This document shows, in pieces, positions 1-7,449 of a stretch of 20,861 nt of DNA. Origin of the DNA: an uncultured Eubacterium sp. Its GTDB lineage: Bacteria; Bacillota; Clostridia; Oscillospirales; Acutalibacteraceae. The stretch is taken from the NCBI GenBank assembly GCA_910583925.1, contig CAJTZJ010000020.1, forward strand, positions 1 to 20,861, read 5' to 3'. The notes under the pieces were generated by a model. That model saw only the letters and a list, made by a program, of their open reading frames with translations. It did not search any database and was not told the origin of the DNA. The position numbers and the translations under genes are program-made. Position 1 is the first letter of the stretch. Each line of letters starts with the position of its first letter.

Positions 1-11
1 ACATTTGATAG

Positions 12-40
12 TTGACAACAGATAAAAAACTTGATACAAT
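12..40 (+). promoter_or_regulatory. Near-consensus sigma-A promoter with no adjacent gene
   Basis: TTGACA (12-17), exactly 17 bases, then TACAAT (35-40). Transcription would start near 47, about 400 bases before the recombinase start. It could drive a long-leader recombinase mRNA or a small RNA. The AT-richness of the region means chance matches are possible. Confidence 0.5.
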
Positions 41-143
41 TATACAAAATAAATATTTTGTTCAATTTAGGGAAGTAAAAACATAAAAACAGGCGAACAG
101 ACCGTTTTTCGCATTATAAAGTCTATTTTGGAGGCTTTCAGTT

Positions 144-175
144 TTTTCTGAATAAGATTCGCATCATTCAGAAAA
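144..175. repeat. Perfect 10-bp inverted repeat (hairpin)
   Basis: TTTTCTGAAT at 144-153 pairs perfectly with ATTCAGAAAA at 166-175 around a 12-base loop. No strong U-tract follows on either strand, so it is a weak terminator candidate. It could be part of a leader or small RNA transcribed from the promoter at 12-40. Confidence 0.5.
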
Positions 176-451
176 TTTCTATCAAATTGTTTTTGAACAG
201 ATTGAACAGAGATTTATATAATTATAAAAATTATTAATGACCTGATAATGCTATTAAAATCTATTCATAATTAATTATTGATTGATAATAGAACTTTATA
301 TTGAAATTGTAATTCAAATTAAAGAAAAACTATATTAATTATCATTTTATAATTTTTGCAATTTTGATATAATCCAATCAAGGAGTCTCCAATTCCCTTT
401 CCATAAAATATTTATTGTATATGAAACTGTTTCACAAAGAAAGGAGCTTTT

Positions 452-1429
452 ATGAAACGAGAGGAATTCAATGAGCTGCCAAGGCTTGTTCAGCAGTATC
501 TTTTATATCTGGAAGCAATTAAAGGTCACTCTGAATTATCTGTAATTGAATACGCATCCGATCTAAGAACTTTTTTCCGATACATTATGCGGCAAAAAGG
601 CTTAGTTGATAAAAATACAGAAGATTCTGAAATTGATTTATCCCCTATTGATATCAGCTTTATTAAAAAGATAACCTTAAATGATGCTTATCAGTTTTTA
701 ATTTATTGCAAAAATGACAGAAAAAATAATGACAACACAAGAGCAAGACGCGTTATATCAATACGAAGATTTTTTATTTATTTAACAGATAATCAAGGAA
801 TGCTGGATTATAATCCTATGAAAAATCTTGATATTCCAAAAACAAAAAAGGCTCTTCCGAAGTATTTAACTCTGGAAGAGGCTGAAGTACTTTTATCAGT
901 TGTTGACGGACCCTATAAGGAAAGAGATTATGCAATAATAACTCTTTTTCTCAACTGCGGTATGCGCCTTGCCGAGCTTGTTTCAATAGATTATAATGAT
1001 ATAAAGGCAGATGGCTCTTTGATTATAACAGGTAAAGGAAACAAGGAAAGAACCGTTTATCTTAATCAGGCTTGTATAAATGCAATAACTGCATATATGA
1101 AAAAAAGACCTAATGACGGCGTTAAAGACCGAGCTCTGTTTTTAAGTTCAAGAAATCAGCGAATCAGTCCTAAAACCGTTCAGCACATTGTTTATACCAA
1201 TCTTGACAAAGCCGGATTGGGTGACAGAGGTTTATCTGTTCACAAGCTTCGTCACACTGCTGCAACCCTTATGTATCAGCATGGAAATGTTGATGTTCTG
1301 CTTTTAAAGGAAATACTGGGACATGAAAATCTCGGTACAACGGAAATCTATACACACCTTGCAAATGATGCAACTAAAAAAGCGATTGAATCCAATCCGT
1401 TAAGCAAGCAAAAATCTAAATGGAAATAA
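452..1429 (+). CDS. Tyrosine recombinase, XerC/XerD family
   Basis: A 325-residue site-specific DNA recombinase of the XerC/XerD type, which cuts and rejoins DNA through a 3'-phosphotyrosine intermediate. An N-terminal core-binding (SAM-like) domain spans about residues 8-115 and the catalytic domain about 135-315. The full catalytic set is visible: R172 (in NCGMRLAEL), K195 (GKGNKER), H264 and R267 (HKLRH), H291 (ILGHENL) and nucleophile Y300 (EIYTH). Length and lack of an arm-binding domain fit a chromosome-dimer resolvase better than a phage integrase. A SD (AAAGGAG) sits just before the ATG. Its 3' end overlaps the convergent spoIIM gene by 14 bases. As I recall, Bacillus subtilis ripX (xerD) also lies near spoIIM, which favours a resident Xer protein. 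I cannot tell XerC from XerD, and I saw no dif-like site nearby. Confidence 0.93.
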   Translation: MKREEFNELPRLVQQYLLYLEAIKGHSELSVIEYASDLRTFFRYIMRQKGLVDKNTEDSEIDLSPIDISFIKKITLNDAYQFLIYCKNDRKNNDNTRARRVISIRRFFIYLTDNQGMLDYNPMKNLDIPKTKKALPKYLTLEEAEVLLSVVDGPYKERDYAIITLFLNCGMRLAELVSIDYNDIKADGSLIITGKGNKERTVYLNQACINAITAYMKKRPNDGVKDRALFLSSRNQRISPKTVQHIVYTNLDKAGLGDRGLSVHKLRHTAATLMYQHGNVDVLLLKEILGHENLGTTEIYTHLANDATKKAIESNPLSKQKSKWK

Positions 1430-2081
1430 TTCCGTTCAATGCAGTACATACAGCAGTATTTATAACTGCTGCTATGGCAATTAAACCTGCATAGGCCAAG
1501 TACTTTTTCAGATATGTCTTGTAATTGAACTCTTCAGACATATCTGATTTTTTTATGGTTATGTTATAAATTTTTCTGCTTAAATCATAACTCATCGAAA
1601 CGGAATAGACAATTACGGTTAAGAATAAGCATACATATGGAGCAACCATCAATAACGAATAGCCTATACCCTTAACTCCATAGCCGATATAGAAATAAGA
1701 TATTTTCATTCCTGCCTCAAAGCCGATTATAAACGGAATTAGGTTGATAATCGGAAACCCGACAAGACATACGCCCAGTAAAACCGAAACGGCAAAAATC
1801 AGCATATAAATGCTTAAATTGTTCAGAAGAAGCTGTATAAACTCCTCATTCGGGGAATTCAGAATGTTATCCAAAACTTCATTGCGGCAATTTTTATATA
1901 TGAAGGATCCTGTCAACAAGCCTGCAATATAAAACAAAACCGAATAAATGTATGTTTTATTTTCAATAAAAAGAGTAAAAACATCCTTTTTATCTGTTCC
2001 GACTATTTCAAGCGGCTTGGAAAACTCTTTTTCAAATTCCTTATTAAATTCTTCTTCGCTTTTTAATTCAAAACTATCCAT
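1416..2081 (-). CDS. spoIIM: Stage II sporulation protein M (SpoIIM-like)
   Basis: A 221-residue integral membrane protein with a charged cytoplasmic N-terminus (about 1-40) and about five hydrophobic segments (roughly 45-65, 88-110, 110-130, 135-160, 195-218). The central glycine-rich stretch, with GFEAGMK, GYGVKGIGY and APY, is the kind of pattern seen in SpoIIM/DUF95 proteins, and the length matches B. subtilis SpoIIM (about 214). SpoIIM anchors the SpoIID/SpoIIP peptidoglycan-remodelling machine during engulfment of the forespore. The start codon follows the stop of the upstream gene directly (TAAATG) with only a weak AAGG SD, so translation is probably coupled. It converges on the Xer gene with a 14-base overlap and no terminator between them. 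The assignment rests on topology, motifs and neighbourhood. Confidence 0.75.
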   Translation of the reverse strand: MDSFELKSEEEFNKEFEKEFSKPLEIVGTDKKDVFTLFIENKTYIYSVLFYIAGLLTGSFIYKNCRNEVLDNILNSPNEEFIQLLLNNLSIYMLIFAVSVLLGVCLVGFPIINLIPFIIGFEAGMKISYFYIGYGVKGIGYSLLMVAPYVCLFLTVIVYSVSMSYDLSRKIYNITIKKSDMSEEFNYKTYLKKYLAYAGLIAIAAVINTAVCTALNGIISI

Positions 2082-2483
2082 TTATTTTACCTTGTATTTC
2101 TTTTGTTTTTTTGTTGATAAATATCCGAAAATACCGCTGAAAACTAAAACTGCGGCAAGCTTTACAAAAAAATGAATGATATTATTGCCATTAACGATTA
2201 AATTAATAAATGAGTAAACTATCAAAGGAACGGATGACAGCATTCCCATAACAAAACCATTATTCTTAAACGATTTTGTACATAAATAGGAAACAATAGC
2301 TGCCGATAATATATTAACAGCATAAGAAGCGTATTCAAGATATTTCAAATCCAAATCCAACTTCGTAAAAACAAATGAAATTAGCAAAGACAATAAAGAC
2401 ACTGCTATAATGGTTATAAAAACGATTTTAATTATAAATTTAATCAGAAGTCCGTTAGCTCCTGAAGAACTGATTTTTTTCAT
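2082..2483 (-). CDS. Small four-helix membrane protein, TIGR04086-like
   Basis: A 133-residue protein with about four hydrophobic segments (roughly 13-38, 47-66, 73-92, 98-120) and a lysine-rich C-terminus (KKQKKYKVK). Size, topology and position just downstream of yajC fit the Firmicutes family TIGR04086, whose function is unknown; I recall that family being linked to yajC loci. A strong SD (GGAGGAG) precedes the ATG. Unusually, this SD is the 3' arm of a hairpin that also looks like an intrinsic terminator (2488-2527), so expression may be conditional. It is followed without a gap by spoIIM. The family call comes from size and context, not from a diagnostic motif. Confidence 0.7.
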   Translation of the reverse strand: MKKISSSGANGLLIKFIIKIVFITIIAVSLLSLLISFVFTKLDLDLKYLEYASYAVNILSAAIVSYLCTKSFKNNGFVMGMLSSVPLIVYSFINLIVNGNNIIHFFVKLAAVLVFSGIFGYLSTKKQKKYKVK

Positions 2484-2527
2484 AAAAAAACTCCTCCGTA
2501 TTCATTAAAGAATATTCAGAGGAGTTT
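2481..2527 (-). promoter_or_regulatory. Terminator-like hairpin that sequesters a Shine-Dalgarno
   Basis: On the minus strand, AAACTCCTC (2527-2519) pairs with GAGGAGTTT (2496-2488), a perfect 9-bp stem. An inner stem (TATTC/GAATA, 2499-2503 with 2510-2514) extends it. The 3' arm holds the GGAGGAG SD of the next gene and runs straight into a T-tract before the ATG at 2483. The structure therefore has the form of an intrinsic terminator for yajC while also masking the next gene's ribosome binding site. Base pairing is direct; a regulatory role is inference. Confidence 0.6.
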
Positions 2528-2553
2528 CATTTTATTACATTTTTAAAAGCAAT

Positions 2554-2982
2554 TTACTTTTCTTCGTCAGTTAAAACCTTTGGTTCTTCAGCTTTTGAAT
2601 CGTCCTTAGATTTTTTGCTTGCCTTCTTATCTTTAGCAGCCTTTCTTGCAGCTTCAACTTCCTTTTGACGCTGCTCCATCTTTGTTTTATTTGTATTAAT
2701 AGCCCAACGCTGGAATTTAATCTTTGTTCTGTCTGCGCCGGTTTCAATTACAATATCTTCTTCACGAATTGTAACAACCTTGCCTACGATACCGCCGATA
2801 GTGATGATTTCATCACCGATTTCAACAGAAGATCTCATTTCCTGCTCTTCTTTTTGACGCTTTTTCTGAGGTCTGATCATCATGAAATACATAAGCGCAA
2901 AAACCGCTACCATTGCAATAAGCATTGAATATGAGCTTCCGCCTGAATTACCGCCTGAAGCCATCTGAAGTAAAATTGACAT
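2554..2982 (-). CDS. yajC: Preprotein translocase accessory subunit YajC
   Basis: A 142-residue single-pass membrane protein that associates with SecDF/SecYEG during protein export. A short glycine/serine-rich N-terminus leads into one transmembrane helix (about residues 19-35). The family hallmark MMIRPQKKRQKEEQE follows, then a small beta domain (EIGDEIITIGGIVGKVVTI, about 53-72) with the typical IVIETGADRTKIKFQRWAI. The C-terminal 40 residues are a charged Lys/Glu/Ala tail. SD GGAGGG precedes the ATG, and a promoter candidate (3018-3046) lies just upstream, so yajC may start its own transcript at the end of tgt. YajC next to tgt and queA is a widespread bacterial arrangement. Confidence 0.95.
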   Translation of the reverse strand: MSILLQMASGGNSGGSSYSMLIAMVAVFALMYFMMIRPQKKRQKEEQEMRSSVEIGDEIITIGGIVGKVVTIREEDIVIETGADRTKIKFQRWAINTNKTKMEQRQKEVEAARKAAKDKKASKKSKDDSKAEEPKVLTDEEK

Positions 2983-3017
2983 TTTTTATGCCCTCCGTAA
3001 AATTATTAACATATGCT

Positions 3018-3046
3018 ATTATATAGACAAACCGTACAAAATGCAA
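3018..3046 (-). promoter_or_regulatory. Promoter candidate for yajC
   Basis: On the minus strand, TTGCAT (3046-3041), a 17-base spacer and TATAAT (3023-3018) form a good sigma-A promoter between the tgt stop and the yajC start. Transcription would begin about 30 bases before the ATG. Confidence 0.55.
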
Positions 3047-3053
3047 GAATTTT

Positions 3054-4193
3054 CTAAATTCTTGTATCAAGTTTTACAGTATATTCATTTTTGTAATCCT
3101 CAAAAGTACCGTTTTCCAAATTTTCTCTGATTTCTTTCATAAGATGATTATAAAAATAAAGATTGTGCATAACCGCAAGCCTCATACCCAGCATTTCATT
3201 TGCCTTCAGAAGATGGCGAATGTATCCCCTGCTGTAACTTCTGCATACAGGACAATCGCATTCTTCATCAATCGGCTTTTCATCTCTTGAATACTTAGCA
3301 TTGCTGATATTAATAATACCTTTCTTAGTAAACAAATGACCATGTCTTGCATTTCTGCTTGGCATTACACAGTCAAAAAGGTCTATTCCCCTGCTGACGC
3401 CTTCAATAATATTACCGGGCGTACCGACACCCATAAGATATCTTGGCTTATTTTCGGGGGCAAAAGGTGTTACGGCACTGATAACACGATACATGTCCTC
3501 TTTCGGCTCGCCGACTGCAAGACCGCCTATTGCATATCCGTCCAAATCCATTTTGGCAATCAGCTTCATATGCTCAACTCTTAAATCATCAAATGTACAG
3601 CCTTGGTTTATACCAAAAAGGAGCTGTTTTTTATTGATTGTTTCCGGAAGAGAATTCAGCCTGTCCATTTCAATTTTGCAGCGCTCCAGCCATCGTGTTG
3701 TACGCTCACAGGCTTCCTTTGCATATTTATAGGTTGCCGGGTTTTCAACACATTCATCAAACGCCATTGCAATTGTTGAAGCAAGATGGCTTTGAATGCG
3801 CATGGATTCCTCAGGACCCATAAATATTTTTCTGCCATCAACATGGGATTGAAAGGTTACGCCCTCTTCCTTAATTTTATTCAGCTTTGCAAGAGAAAAA
3901 ACCTGAAAACCGCCGCTGTCCGTAAGAATCGGCTTATCCCAATTCGTAAATTTATGCAGTCCGCCCATATCATAAACAAGTTCATCACCGGGGCGAACAT
4001 GTAAATGATATGTATTACAAAGCATTACCTGCGTATCTATAGATTTTAAATCATTCGTTGATAAGCCGCCCTTTATGGCTGCTGCTGTTGCAACATTCAT
4101 AAAAGCAGGTGTTTGCACGGTTCCGTGAACGGTTTCAAAAACTCCGCGCCTTGCATTACCTTCTTTTTTTATAACTTCAAATTTAGATTTCAT
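3054..4193 (-). CDS. tgt: tRNA-guanine transglycosylase
   Basis: A 379-residue enzyme that swaps guanine-34 of GUN-anticodon tRNAs for preQ1, the key step of queuosine formation. The TIM-barrel signatures are plain: D92 in TDSGGFQVFS (general acid/base), GGLAVGEP (about 223-230, typical of bacterial preQ1 enzymes) and the nucleophile D274 in LFDCVMPSRNARHG. The zinc site is C312, C314, C317 and H343. Length fits the bacterial family. It sits 29 bases after queA, so the two are probably co-transcribed and supply consecutive steps. The nearest SD (AAGGAG) is about 16 bases from the ATG, longer than ideal; no alternative upstream ATG exists before an in-frame stop, and the N-terminus matches the family. 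Confidence 0.97.
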   Translation of the reverse strand: MKSKFEVIKKEGNARRGVFETVHGTVQTPAFMNVATAAAIKGGLSTNDLKSIDTQVMLCNTYHLHVRPGDELVYDMGGLHKFTNWDKPILTDSGGFQVFSLAKLNKIKEEGVTFQSHVDGRKIFMGPEESMRIQSHLASTIAMAFDECVENPATYKYAKEACERTTRWLERCKIEMDRLNSLPETINKKQLLFGINQGCTFDDLRVEHMKLIAKMDLDGYAIGGLAVGEPKEDMYRVISAVTPFAPENKPRYLMGVGTPGNIIEGVSRGIDLFDCVMPSRNARHGHLFTKKGIINISNAKYSRDEKPIDEECDCPVCRSYSRGYIRHLLKANEMLGMRLAVMHNLYFYNHLMKEIRENLENGTFEDYKNEYTVKLDTRI

Positions 4194-4222
4194 AATTATA
4201 TCGTATTATCTCCTTATGAATA

Positions 4223-5251
4223 TCAGCATATAAACATACTGTCACCAAAGCTGAAAAATCTGTATTTTTCTTTAACAGCCGTATTATATGCATTCATTAC
4301 ATGATCAAATCCCGCAAAAGCAGAAACAAGCATAATTAATGTACTCTCCGGCAAATGAAAATTTGTTATCAGTGCATCAATACACTTATATTCAAATCCG
4401 GGATAAATAAAAATGGATGTGTCCCCCTCATCCTTGCAGATACATCCGTTTTTTGCAGCAACAGATTCAAGCGTTCTGCAGGAGGTTGTGCCGACTGAAA
4501 TAACTCTGCCGCCGTTATTTTTTGTTTCATTTATTATATCTGCCGTTTCCTGCGGCATAATGTAATGCTCGGTATGCATATGATGCTTAGTAACATCATC
4601 AACCTTAACCGGTCTGAAGGTTCCTAAACCGACATGAAGCGTTACATAAGCAATTTTCACGCCCTTTTGCTTGATTTCATCCAGCATTTCAGGTGTAAAA
4701 TGAAGTCCTGCCGTAGGAGCAGCTGCTGAGCCTAATTCCTTGCTGTAAACGGTTTGATATCTTTCGTTATCTTTCAGCTTTTCCTTTATATACGGAGGAA
4801 GAGGCATTGAGCCGATTTCATCAAGAACCGAAAAAATATTATCATCACAGGTGAATTTTACAAATCTGTTGCCGTCCTCCTCATTGACATCAACAATTTC
4901 ACCAATCAGCTTTCCTTCACCGAAAGAAAATTTTGTTCCTATTTTTGCCCGCTTTCCGGGCTTGCAAAGACATTCCCAGATATCATTTTCCTTTTGAGCA
5001 ACAAGCAGAAATTCAACAACTGCGCCTGTTTCCTCTTTAACGCCGAAAATTCTTGCGGGGATAACACGCGTATCATTTAATACAAGACAATCATTTTCAT
5101 TCAAATAATCGGTTAATTCGGAAAAAATTTTATGCTGAATTTCTCCGCTGTTTTTATCCAAAATCATCAGTTTTGAAGAATTTCTGGGCTCAACAGGAGT
5201 CTGCGCAATTAATTCTTCGGGCAAATCATAAAAAAAATCAGAAGTTTTCAT
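4223..5251 (-). CDS. queA: S-adenosylmethionine:tRNA ribosyltransferase-isomerase
   Basis: A 342-residue enzyme that transfers and isomerises the ribosyl group of S-adenosylmethionine onto preQ1-tRNA to give epoxyqueuosine. Recognisable segments are MKTSDFFYDLPEELIAQTP at the N-terminus, NDTRVIPARIFG, APTAGLHFT, YVTLHVGLGTFRPV and ALITNFHLPESTL near the C-terminus. I start at 5251 rather than the in-frame ATG at 5278: the shorter form begins with the family's usual residues, has a GGAGA SD 5-7 bases upstream and gives the normal length. It is the first gene of the minus-strand series that continues with tgt, and is divergent from asd across about 135 bases holding interlocking promoter elements. 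Confidence 0.97.
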   Translation of the reverse strand: MKTSDFFYDLPEELIAQTPVEPRNSSKLMILDKNSGEIQHKIFSELTDYLNENDCLVLNDTRVIPARIFGVKEETGAVVEFLLVAQKENDIWECLCKPGKRAKIGTKFSFGEGKLIGEIVDVNEEDGNRFVKFTCDDNIFSVLDEIGSMPLPPYIKEKLKDNERYQTVYSKELGSAAAPTAGLHFTPEMLDEIKQKGVKIAYVTLHVGLGTFRPVKVDDVTKHHMHTEHYIMPQETADIINETKNNGGRVISVGTTSCRTLESVAAKNGCICKDEGDTSIFIYPGFEYKCIDALITNFHLPESTLIMLVSAFAGFDHVMNAYNTAVKEKYRFFSFGDSMFIC

Positions 5252-5386
5252 ATAGTCTCCATAAATTATAATTGACATATATATATAATAAGTGATATTA
5301 TATCACAAAGGTATTGAAAAAGAATACCTTTGTAATTATATTGCATTATGTCTTGTTTTACAAGATTTTTTTAAGGAGAATTTGAA
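5252..5386. promoter_or_regulatory. Divergent queA/asd control region with inverted repeats
   Basis: Several promoter-like pairs interlock here. For asd (+) I see TTGACA (5272-5277) N18 TATTAT (5296-5301) and TTGAAA (5314-5319) N17 TATATT (5337-5342). For queA (-) I see TTGTAA (5363-5358) N17 TATAAT (5340-5335). Two inverted repeats overlap them. GTGATATTATATCAC (5292-5306) covers the first asd -10. An 11-bp perfect repeat (5305-5315 with 5323-5333) covers the second asd -35. Both could be operators. No lysine riboswitch fits in this short space. Which promoter is used cannot be told from sequence. Confidence 0.5.
5351..5372 (+). promoter_or_regulatory. Short hairpin plus T-run before the asd SD
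   Basis: TCTTGT (5351-5356) pairs with ACAAGA (5360-5365), followed by seven T residues (5366-5372) and then the asd SD AAGGAG (5373-5378). It resembles a weak intrinsic terminator in the leader, but the six-pair stem with only two G-C pairs is thin for a working attenuator. Confidence 0.3.
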
Positions 5387-6472
5387 ATGAGTAAAAAGTA
5401 CAATGTAGGAATCGTCGGTGCAACCGGTATGGTTGGTCAGCGTTTCGCAAAACTTCTTGAAAACCATCCCTGGTTTAATGTAGTGTGCTTAGCTGCATCT
5501 TCAAGATCAGCAGGCAAGCCTTACAGCGAGGCAGTCGGAAAAAAATGGTGCATGGATACCGATATCCCTGAAAAAATGAAGGATATCATTGTTTTGGATG
5601 CAACTGCAGATATTGAAAAAATAACTTCAATGGTTGATTTCGTATTCTGCGCAGTGGATATGAAAAAAGATGAAATTAAAAAGCTTGAAGAGGAATATGC
5701 AAAACACGAATGCCCTGTTGTTTCAAACAACAGCGCACATCGCTTTACTGCCGATGTACCTATGGTTGTTCCGGAGCTTAATGCAGAGCATATTAACATT
5801 ATTCCCGAGCAGAGAAAAAGACTTGGAACCAAACGCGGCTTTATTGCAGTTAAATCAAACTGCTCTCTTCAGTCATATGTTCCGGCGCTCTTCCCTCTTC
5901 ATGACAAATTCGGTGTTAAAGATGTTCTTGTCTGCACATACCAGGCAATCAGCGGTGCTGGAAAAACATTTGATACCTGGCCTGAAATGATAGATAATGT
6001 TATCCCATACATAGGCGGCGAGGAAGAAAAGAGCGAAAAAGAGCCGCTTAAGCTTTGGGGTAAAATCGATGGTTCGGAAATCAAGCTTGCAGATAAACCG
6101 AACTTTACTGCGCAGTGCATAAGAGTTCCTGTATCAAACGGTCACTTAGGTGCTGTATTTGTAAACTTTGATAAAAAGCCCGAGAAGGATGAAATGATTA
6201 ATATCTGGAAAGAATTTAAGGGCAGAGCTCAGGAGCTTGAGCTTCCGTCTGCTCCGAAACAGTTCCTTAATTATTTCGTAGAAGATAATATGCCTCAGAT
6301 TAAATCTGAAAGAATGCTTGAAAACGGTATGGCTATTTCAATAGGCAGATTAAGAGAGGATACACAGTATCAGTACAAATTTGTCTGCCTTTCACACAAT
6401 ACACTCCGCGGTGCAGCAGGCGGTGCAGTTTTACTTGCAGAGCTGCTTTGCGCTGAAGGATATATGGATTAA
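5387..6472 (+). CDS. asd: Aspartate-semialdehyde dehydrogenase
   Basis: A 361-residue NADP-dependent enzyme that reduces aspartyl-phosphate to aspartate semialdehyde, the branch point to lysine/diaminopimelate, threonine and methionine. The Rossmann motif GATGMVG (11-17) opens the protein. The catalytic cysteine is C159 (KSNCSLQS), with substrate-binding R246 and catalytic H253 (RVPVSNGHLGAVF). Length and sequence style match the archaeal/fungal-type ASADH subgroup (TIGR00978-like) rather than the shorter Gram-negative form; as far as I know this subgroup also occurs in Clostridia. SD AAGGAG precedes the ATG. First gene of asd-dapA-dapB, 25 bases before dapA. Confidence 0.96.
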   Translation: MSKKYNVGIVGATGMVGQRFAKLLENHPWFNVVCLAASSRSAGKPYSEAVGKKWCMDTDIPEKMKDIIVLDATADIEKITSMVDFVFCAVDMKKDEIKKLEEEYAKHECPVVSNNSAHRFTADVPMVVPELNAEHINIIPEQRKRLGTKRGFIAVKSNCSLQSYVPALFPLHDKFGVKDVLVCTYQAISGAGKTFDTWPEMIDNVIPYIGGEEEKSEKEPLKLWGKIDGSEIKLADKPNFTAQCIRVPVSNGHLGAVFVNFDKKPEKDEMINIWKEFKGRAQELELPSAPKQFLNYFVEDNMPQIKSERMLENGMAISIGRLREDTQYQYKFVCLSHNTLRGAAGGAVLLAELLCAEGYMD

Positions 6473-6497
6473 TTGATTAATTTAAAGGAGATTCATT

Positions 6498-7388
6498 ATG
6501 AAAGAACCTATTTTTACAGGAGCTGCTGTTGCAATCATCACTCCTATGAACGAAGACGGCACTGTAAATTATGATGAATTCGCAAAATTTGTTGACTGGC
6601 AGCTTGAAAATGGCACAGATGCCATTGTTATCTGCGGAACAACAGGAGAAAGCTCAACGCTTGAGGTTGATGAGCATATTGAATGTATAAGATGGTGTAT
6701 TAACTATGTTAACGGAAGATGCAAGGTTATTGCCGGCACAGGATCAAATTCAACCGCAAGTGCTATTGAGATGAGCAAAGAGGCTTGTGAGGATGGCGCA
6801 GATGCTCTTCTTCTTGTTACACCATATTATAATAAAACAAGCCAAAGAGGTCTTATCGCTCATTATAAAGCTATTCACGATGCAACCGATAAGCCTATCA
6901 TCCTCTATAATGTTCCATCAAGAACAGGTGTTAATATTCTTCCGGAAACTGCAGCGGAAATCGCAAAGCTTCCAAGAGTTAACGGAATCAAAGAGGCAAG
7001 CGGAAATCTTGATCAGATTGCTGAAATCAACGAGCTTTGCGGCGATGAACTCAATATCTGGAGCGGTAATGACGATCAGATTGTTGATGTTCTTGAAAGA
7101 GGCGGAAAAGGTGTAATCAGCGTACTCTCCAATGTTTGCCCGCAGGAAACACATGATATTGTTGCCAAGTACTTAGACGGTGATACAGAAGGCTCTAAAG
7201 CACTTATGGATAAGTATATGAAGCTTGCAAAAACACTTTTCTGTGATGTTAATCCGATTCCTGTTAAGGAAGCAGTTAATATGCTTGGATTCAACGCAGG
7301 TCACTGCAGACTTCCGCTTATTGATATGACGGATGAAAACAAGGCTCTTATGAAAACTGTTCTTGAAGAGTATAAACTTATAAAATAA
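6498..7388 (+). CDS. dapA: 4-hydroxy-tetrahydrodipicolinate synthase
   Basis: A 296-residue class I aldolase that condenses pyruvate with aspartate semialdehyde, the first committed step of lysine/diaminopimelate synthesis and of spore dipicolinate. The TIM-barrel active site is complete: T48 and T49 (CGTTGESS), Y110/Y111 (TPYYNK), Y137 with the YNVPSRTG motif, and the Schiff-base lysine K165 (GIKEASGN). The length is typical. SD AAAGGAG precedes the ATG. It consumes the product of the upstream asd gene and feeds dapB downstream, from which it is separated by a 61-base gap with a strong hairpin. Confidence 0.97.
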   Translation: MKEPIFTGAAVAIITPMNEDGTVNYDEFAKFVDWQLENGTDAIVICGTTGESSTLEVDEHIECIRWCINYVNGRCKVIAGTGSNSTASAIEMSKEACEDGADALLLVTPYYNKTSQRGLIAHYKAIHDATDKPIILYNVPSRTGVNILPETAAEIAKLPRVNGIKEASGNLDQIAEINELCGDELNIWSGNDDQIVDVLERGGKGVISVLSNVCPQETHDIVAKYLDGDTEGSKALMDKYMKLAKTLFCDVNPIPVKEAVNMLGFNAGHCRLPLIDMTDENKALMKTVLEEYKLIK

Positions 7389-7396
7389 CAAAATAC

Positions 7397-7425
7397 GGCA
7401 GTAGTTGAAACATACAACTACTGCC
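7397..7425 (+). repeat. 11-bp perfect hairpin between dapA and dapB
   Basis: GGCAGTAGTTG (7397-7407) pairs perfectly with CAACTACTGCC (7415-7425) around a 7-base loop. The following bases (TAATTAAAAT) lack a U-tract, so it is a poor intrinsic terminator. It ends about a dozen bases before the dapB SD. An RNA-stability or processing element that sets the dapA:dapB ratio, or a protein site, are the likely alternatives. Confidence 0.6.
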
Positions 7426-7449
7426 TAATTAAAATGAGGAATTATAAAA

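Larger units (their letters stand above)
1..451. other. Gene-free AT-rich region upstream of the recombinase
   Basis: I find no credible coding frame on either strand; short ATG frames end within about ten codons. The stretch holds a near-consensus promoter (12-40), a perfect 10-bp hairpin (144-175) and three copies of GAACAG (95-100, 195-200, 204-209). The recombinase SD lies at the end (about 440-446). A TATAAT at 368-373 has no good -35 partner. Confidence 0.6.

Noticed and set aside
85..109. AAAAAC...GTTTTT as a terminator of an upstream gene
   Set aside because: The stem is short, with a bulge and a weak core; without upstream sequence it cannot be supported.
5252..5278. Longer QueA starting at 5278
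   Set aside because: The extra nine residues are not family-like and the GGAGA SD fits ATG 5251.
5252..5386. Lysine riboswitch upstream of asd
   Set aside because: The gap is too short for the roughly 170-nt aptamer and none of its conserved elements are visible.
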